64,000 bases of DNA from NCBI RefSeq assembly GCF_003611475.1, contig NZ_RAXT01000008.1, positions 1-64,000 on the forward strand, written 5' to 3'. Within the stretch, counting starts at the first letter, position 1. Each line of letters opens with the position of its first letter. This stretch comes from Acinetobacter rongchengensis. Lineage in GTDB: Bacteria; Pseudomonadota; Gammaproteobacteria; Pseudomonadales; Moraxellaceae. Positions 59,316 to 64,000 of the stretch are shown here, one piece after another. The translations under genes were made by a program, and so were the position numbers. The notes beneath the pieces are model-generated. The model was not told the DNA's origin. It was given only the letters and a program-made list of their open reading frames with translations, and made no database searches.

Positions 59316-60170
59316 TTATGGCTTCGCAGTCATCCCACCTGCAACGCCTATGTCATTACTCGTTACAACAAATTGACCATTCACAATTTTTGGTGAAACT
59401 GAATTTCTCCACTGAATTGCTAAACCATTTCGGTAACGCAAATCAATTGCAGAAATATTTGACCAAATCGGCTTGAGGTCTGTTTGTGCTAAATGACTTA
59501 AGCGTTGAAGCTTACTCATCGTCTGATCTTGATCGACAATAACACGTAGACCTGAATCAAACTGCATAAACCAAGTCATTCGTTCAGTGAGATATAACTC
59601 TTTTAAACGTATATTAACTGGGTGAAATAATTGATTAATTTCATTATAGCGACGCATCATGACTTTGGATTGGCTGAGCGGTCCGTGGAGCAATGGCAAA
59701 TTTGAATGATTTTTCGCCGTCGCTTCTGTATAGACATCTCCAGCATCACTTAATAATCGCCCTGTTCCCCAACGAGCAATCGCATGACGTGGCATAACAC
59801 GTACTCGAATTCCATTTGGCCATGCCCGTGATACCACAACACGGTCCACCCATGATACTTCAAGTGCTTTATCTCGAATTTGCTCTAAATCCGAAGTAAA
59901 ATAATTCGCCTTCACAACAGGTGCTAAATGTTGTGACATCAATTGGGTTTCTGCCGTTGAATTTGTTCCAACTACTTCTAAGGTTGCAACTCTTGCATCG
60001 GTAACAACTTTATAAAATCCATATATTCCTGCAAGTAATACAACAACAGCAACCAACATGAGCAACCAACTCCCCACGTTCAGAAGCTTATCCTTACGTG
60101 TAGGAGGTTTATCATGAATCGATGTAATCGCAGCACGTTTACGGCGCATTGAAGCAGGAAGTTGAGCCAT
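59316..60170 (-). CDS. ftsQ: Cell division protein FtsQ
   Basis: 284 residues. A short cytoplasmic tail rich in Arg/Lys, one membrane helix (about 33-55, VGSWLLMLVAVVVLLAGIYGF), a POTRA domain (about 60-130) and the beta domain with VDRVVVSRAWPNGIRVRV, typical of FtsQ. It bridges FtsB/FtsL and the divisome. Four bases after ddl, probably co-transcribed with murC-ddl-ftsQ-ftsA. Confidence 0.95.
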   Translation of the reverse strand: MAQLPASMRRKRAAITSIHDKPPTRKDKLLNVGSWLLMLVAVVVLLAGIYGFYKVVTDARVATLEVVGTNSTAETQLMSQHLAPVVKANYFTSDLEQIRDKALEVSWVDRVVVSRAWPNGIRVRVMPRHAIARWGTGRLLSDAGDVYTEATAKNHSNLPLLHGPLSQSKVMMRRYNEINQLFHPVNIRLKELYLTERMTWFMQFDSGLRVIVDQDQTMSKLQRLSHLAQTDLKPIWSNISAIDLRYRNGLAIQWRNSVSPKIVNGQFVVTSNDIGVAGGMTAKP

Positions 60171-60174
60171 AAAC

Positions 60175-61104
60175 TTAGTGTGCTTGTTCCGTTAAAGTTT
60201 GCTCTAGAATAGCAACACACAATTCATCAAAGCTATAACCCACGGCTTTCGCTGCTTTTGGCACGAGGGAATGACTGGTCATACCCGGAACAGTGTTCAC
60301 TTCCAATAGCCAAAATTGACCTTGCTCATCAAGCATTGCATCGATACGCCCCCAACCACTTGCACCTACAGCCTGAAAAGCACGCAAACACAATGCTTGT
60401 AGACGTTTCTCTTCAGACTCACTCAAACCACATGGAATACCATATTCCACGTCATTACGGTTATATTTTGCTTCATAGTCATAGAAAGCAACATCTGCAG
60501 GTGGTTGTAAACGAATGACAGGTAAGGGCTGACCATTGAGGAATGAAATCGTATATTCACGACCTGTAATCCATTTTTCAGCCATCACAACGGCATCATG
60601 CACAGTCGCTTTATCAATCGCTGCAACAAGATCTTCAGCCTTTTCAACCTTACTCATACCGACACTTGAGCCTTCGTGTACAGGTTTAATAATCAAAGGC
60701 AAACCAAGACTGTCGATCACTTCTGTTAAATCTGAATCTTTACTAATAATACGATACGGTGCTGTTGGTAAATCAGAACCTTGCCAAATTTGCTTGGTTT
60801 TAACTTTGTCCATACCAATCGCAGAACCTTGCACACCCGTACCTGTATAAGGCACATTCATCCATTCCAATGTGCCTTGAATTTGACCATCTTCACCACC
60901 ACGGCCATGCAAAACAATAAATGCACGATCGTAGTTTACAAGTTCTGTCACACTACGCTCTTTCGGATCGAAGCCTTCAGCATTCACCCCCGAACGTAAT
61001 AATGCTTCTAGTACAGCTTTACCACTATCTAATGACACCTCACGCTCAGCAGATTTACCACCAAGCAATACCGCTACTTTGCCGAATTTAGAAGCATTTG
61101 ACAC
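60175..61104 (-). CDS. ddlB: D-alanine--D-alanine ligase
   Basis: 309 residues. ATP-grasp enzyme joining two D-Ala for the peptidoglycan stem. GGKSAEREVSLDSG, HGRGGEDGQIQG, the Lys-containing IIKPVHEGSSVGMSKV and EVNTVPGMTSHSLVPKAA are family signatures. Within the cell-wall cluster between murC and ftsQ. Confidence 0.97.
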   Translation of the reverse strand: MSNASKFGKVAVLLGGKSAEREVSLDSGKAVLEALLRSGVNAEGFDPKERSVTELVNYDRAFIVLHGRGGEDGQIQGTLEWMNVPYTGTGVQGSAIGMDKVKTKQIWQGSDLPTAPYRIISKDSDLTEVIDSLGLPLIIKPVHEGSSVGMSKVEKAEDLVAAIDKATVHDAVVMAEKWITGREYTISFLNGQPLPVIRLQPPADVAFYDYEAKYNRNDVEYGIPCGLSESEEKRLQALCLRAFQAVGASGWGRIDAMLDEQGQFWLLEVNTVPGMTSHSLVPKAAKAVGYSFDELCVAILEQTLTEQAH

Positions 61105-61183
61105 GTTTAAATCCTTAAACTTATAAGTTAGTCAATTCAAATTACGAGATTAAGCTCATGATTTATGCGCTCAACCGAATTCA

Positions 61184-62632
61184 TTATTTTAAATAAAGTT
61201 GGTTCTGCGCTAATTCTAGCGAAATCGCTCCAACGTTACCCGCACCTTGTGTTAATAACAAGTCATTTGCTTGTAACACTTTTTGTATCACGTGCTGCAA
61301 ATTACCTTCTACAGGATCAATCAAAATCGGTTCAACTTCTCCACGCAAGCGAATACTACGTGCTAATGAACGGCTATCTGCTCCAACAATCGGTTTCTCA
61401 CCTGCAGCATAAACCTCTAACAATAATAATTGATCAACTTGTGACAACACATCTACAAAATCATCAAAACAATCACGTGTACGGCTATAACGATGCGGTT
61501 GGAACAGCATTACCAAACGGCGATCAGGGTGGCTGGCACGTGCTGCTTTAATTGTCGCTTCCACTTCTTTTGGATGATGACCATAATCATCTACCAACTT
61601 GACATTACCTTCCCCCAGTTCAAACTCACCTTGAACTTGGAAACGGCGTCCAACACCACTAAAGCTTTCCAATGCACGTGCAATTGCAGCATCAGATACA
61701 CCCTCATCTGTCGCGATACCAATTGCAGCCAATGCATTTAAAATATTATGTAGACCTGGCAGGTTAATCGTTAAACGTAGTGGTTCACGACCTTTACGCA
61801 ATACGGTAAAGCTTGATTGCATACCTGTTTGGTCAATATCTACAGCACGAATATCGTTATCTTCATTAAATCCGTAAGTCACCAATGGACGACCAATACG
61901 TGGCATGATTTCACGAATATTTGCATCATCACCACAAACGACCGCCAAACCATAAAACGGCATTTTCTGTAAGAATTTAACAAAAGTATCTTTCAAAACA
62001 TCAAAACTACCGCCATAGGTATCCATATGATCTGCATCAATATTGGTCACAATGGCAGCCATAGGCTCTAAGTATAAGAATGAAGCATCAGACTCATCCG
62101 CTTCTGCAACAATAAAACGACTCGCACCCAATGCAGCATTCACACCCGTACGGTTCAACAACCCACCAATTACGTAAGTTGGATCCATATTTTCTTCTGC
62201 CAACATACAAGTCACTAAACTTGTTGTAGTGGTTTTCCCATGTGTACCCGCAACAGCGATCCCATGACGGTAGCGCATAAGCTCACCGAGCATTTCAGCA
62301 CGGCGTACCACAGGAATACGGTTTTCAATCGCCGCTTTGACTTCCAAGTTTTCAGGGTCAATCGCTGTTGAAACAACTAAAACGTTTGCATCTTTAATAT
62401 TTTCAGCGGCATGACCGATAAATACTCGAATCCCGTTTTCTTCAAGTTTTGCGGTTGTTTTAGATGCTTTAATGTCTGAACCCGAAACTTTATAGCCTTG
62501 GTTTTTCAACACTTCTGCGATACCACACATCCCTGCGCCACCGATACCCACAAAATGGATATGTTTAATACGACGCATTTCAGGAATTTTAATCAGGCTT
62601 TTTGCTTTATCAGCTGGGCTTGTTGGAGACAT
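61184..62632 (-). CDS. murC: UDP-N-acetylmuramate--L-alanine ligase
   Basis: 482 residues from the ATG at 62632 (an in-frame TTG lies two codons upstream). [17 protein letters not shown] at the N-terminus and the ATP loop [12 protein letters not shown] identify MurC, adding L-Ala to UDP-MurNAc. It follows murG by 13 bases in the same direction. Confidence 0.97.
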   Translation of the reverse strand: MSPTSPADKAKSLIKIPEMRRIKHIHFVGIGGAGMCGIAEVLKNQGYKVSGSDIKASKTTAKLEENGIRVFIGHAAENIKDANVLVVSTAIDPENLEVKAAIENRIPVVRRAEMLGELMRYRHGIAVAGTHGKTTTTSLVTCMLAEENMDPTYVIGGLLNRTGVNAALGASRFIVAEADESDASFLYLEPMAAIVTNIDADHMDTYGGSFDVLKDTFVKFLQKMPFYGLAVVCGDDANIREIMPRIGRPLVTYGFNEDNDIRAVDIDQTGMQSSFTVLRKGREPLRLTINLPGLHNILNALAAIGIATDEGVSDAAIARALESFSGVGRRFQVQGEFELGEGNVKLVDDYGHHPKEVEATIKAARASHPDRRLVMLFQPHRYSRTRDCFDDFVDVLSQVDQLLLLEVYAAGEKPIVGADSRSLARSIRLRGEVEPILIDPVEGNLQHVIQKVLQANDLLLTQGAGNVGAISLELAQNQLYLK

Positions 62633-62645
62633 AATCAACTCTAAC

Positions 62646-63743
62646 TTACAAATCTTGAATTAAACCAACCACGCGCTCTGTTGCGTCTGGTTGAGCTTGT
62701 TGACGAGCTTTTACCGCCATTTCCATCAGTAATTGACGGTTCATTAATGGGGTTAATAAATCTTTTAACGACTCTGGCGTCATGCTACTTTGCGGACAAA
62801 TTTTCGCTGCGCCTGTTTTCTCTAGAAATTTTGCATTGGCAGTCTGATGATCGTCCACAGCGCTTGGCAAGGGAACAAAAATCGCAGCTACACCTGCTGT
62901 TGCCACTTCAGTGACGGTTAACGCACCTGCACGGCAAATAATTAAATCTGCATTGCTATAAGCTTGTGCCATATTTTCAATAAATGGCTGCACTTCAACC
63001 TGTAAAGTTTCAGGTGCATCACTATATAAAGCTTGGGTTGTTTCTTGCTTGTTTTGCCCACACTGATGAAACACTTTCAATGGTACATTGAGCTGTTTTA
63101 AAGCTTGTGGCACACACTCATTCAGCGCTTGTGCACCCAAAGAACCACCAACGATAAGTATATGCAAAGGTTCTGCTACATTTTCACGTTCTTTATAACG
63201 AAAAGATGGATTATAAATTGCCGTAATTTCTGCGCGTACAGGATTACCCGTCGTCACAATTTTTTCACTTGTAGGAAATGTATTTGGAAAGGCTTCGCAC
63301 ACAATTTTTGCTACGCGAGAAAGTTGTGTATTGGTAAACCCAGCCACGGCATTTTGCTCATGGATAATCACGGGAATACCCAATAAGCGTGCAGCTAAGC
63401 CACCTGGTCCTGCAACATAGCCACCAAAGCCTGCAACAGCATCGACTTTGAGTTGTTTCATATAACGCATTGCGCTAAAAGTCGCTTTTAAAATTTTAAA
63501 CGGCGCACCTAGCTTTCGAATAATACCGTTACCGCGAACACCTTGAATATCAATTTGGTAAATTGGGATATCGTGTTGTTGTAATAATCGATTTTCCATA
63601 CCCGTTGGTGTTGCCAACCAAGACACTTGACAGCCTTGTTGTTGCAATTCTTTTGCAACTGCAAGCGCTGGGAATACATGTCCACCTGTTCCTGCTGCCA
63701 TCATCATGACGTGTTTTGGTGTGCTTTGTTGAGGTTTGGTCAC
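62646..63743 (-). CDS. murG: Undecaprenyl-PP-MurNAc-pentapeptide GlcNAc transferase (lipid II synthase)
   Basis: 365 residues from a GTG at 63743; ATG at 63707 gives an abrupt start at the first strand, so the GTG is preferred although its ribosome-binding site is weak. GT28 family: G-loop [13 protein letters not shown], second G-loop [10 protein letters not shown] and the [11 protein letters not shown]-type [16 protein letters not shown]. It makes lipid II at the inner-membrane inner face. First gene of the murG-murC-ddl-ftsQ-ftsA-ftsZ run; ftsW is not adjacent. Confidence 0.96.
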   Translation of the reverse strand: MTKPQQSTPKHVMMMAAGTGGHVFPALAVAKELQQQGCQVSWLATPTGMENRLLQQHDIPIYQIDIQGVRGNGIIRKLGAPFKILKATFSAMRYMKQLKVDAVAGFGGYVAGPGGLAARLLGIPVIIHEQNAVAGFTNTQLSRVAKIVCEAFPNTFPTSEKIVTTGNPVRAEITAIYNPSFRYKERENVAEPLHILIVGGSLGAQALNECVPQALKQLNVPLKVFHQCGQNKQETTQALYSDAPETLQVEVQPFIENMAQAYSNADLIICRAGALTVTEVATAGVAAIFVPLPSAVDDHQTANAKFLEKTGAAKICPQSSMTPESLKDLLTPLMNRQLLMEMAVKARQQAQPDATERVVGLIQDL

Positions 63744-63968
63744 GGTCTAATTCTTCAATTCAAAAATAAATGTTAACGAATATTTAAAAAACCAATTGTA
63801 ATCACAAACAGCTATAGGGGAAAAGTTTATTTACTTTTTTTCACCAAGCGTTTCATTGTTTTTTTCTACTGTTTTGAGAGTTTAAACTACTTTTATCATT
63901 AATCTGCTAAAAATTGTTTAACTATTCGTTATTTTTTATATTTCTTACTCATTTAACACCTTGATAAC

Positions 63969-63997
63969 AAGACCACGCCTTGCAATGGCGTGGTCTT
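63969..63997. terminator. Hairpin at the right edge, probable terminator
   Basis: AAGACCACGCC (63969-63979) / GGCGTGGTCTT (63987-63997). A T-run may lie beyond the window. It implies a break in transcription upstream of murG. Confidence 0.6.
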
Positions 63998-64000
63998 GTT

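Overview
The window reads as chromosome of a non-baumannii Acinetobacter (Moraxellaceae). The evidence is an Omp33-36-type porin, an OXA-type class D beta-lactamase, AT-rich intergenic DNA, and Pseudomonadales gene orders (dciA-lpxC-ftsZ-ftsA-ftsQ-ddl-murC-murG; sfnG behind an FMN reductase; a CrbS/CrbR-like pair near actP and acs). Most of it is ordinary core genome. I found no rRNA or tRNA gene, CRISPR array, complete insertion sequence or prophage.

Layout. 0-5 kb: the start of a HAD phosphatase, a TerC/CBS/CorC membrane protein, a LOG-family hydrolase, GlpM and an unknown membrane-anchored secreted protein. 5-10 kb: uvrA, then a small accessory patch with a 149-bp inverted-repeat (MITE-like) element, an AbiJ_NTD4/HEPN-type abortive-infection-like gene and an antitoxin without a toxin, then a HIT protein. 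10-15 kb: a GGDEF protein, the OXA beta-lactamase and omp33-36; three candidate small RNAs lie in the gaps on either side of the beta-lactamase gene. 15-32 kb: BCCT transporter, ion channel and the acetate-use genes (actP, yjcH, crbS-like kinase, crbR-like regulator, acs), with an FMN reductase/SfnG sulfone pair and an S66 peptidase between them. 32-38 kb: mscS, rsmE, waaA, an ArsR regulator with an Old Yellow Enzyme, and prfB with its +1 programmed frameshift. 38-46 kb: two more Omp33-like porins, recJ-pdxH-glmM and guaB. 46-54 kb: a cysteine-cluster protein, a di-iron MBL protein, a GDT1-family Mn exporter behind a yybP-ykoY manganese riboswitch, a DUF115-like protein, and aceE-aceF. 54-64 kb: M23 peptidase, dciA and the division/cell-wall cluster down to murG.

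How the genes work together. The strongest regulatory observation is that the acs and yjcH-actP promoters share an exact 10-base motif (CTTTGGTCGT on the + strand) 5-6 bases upstream of a -35/-10 pair with identical 17-base spacing. That geometry fits an activator site, most likely for the CrbR-like regulator encoded between them. The GDT1-family gene should be induced by Mn2+ through its riboswitch. The ArsR regulator and the OYE gene form a probable electrophile- or redox-responsive operon with an inverted-repeat operator upstream. The most novel candidates are the three predicted small RNAs. No known biological system beyond these is evident.
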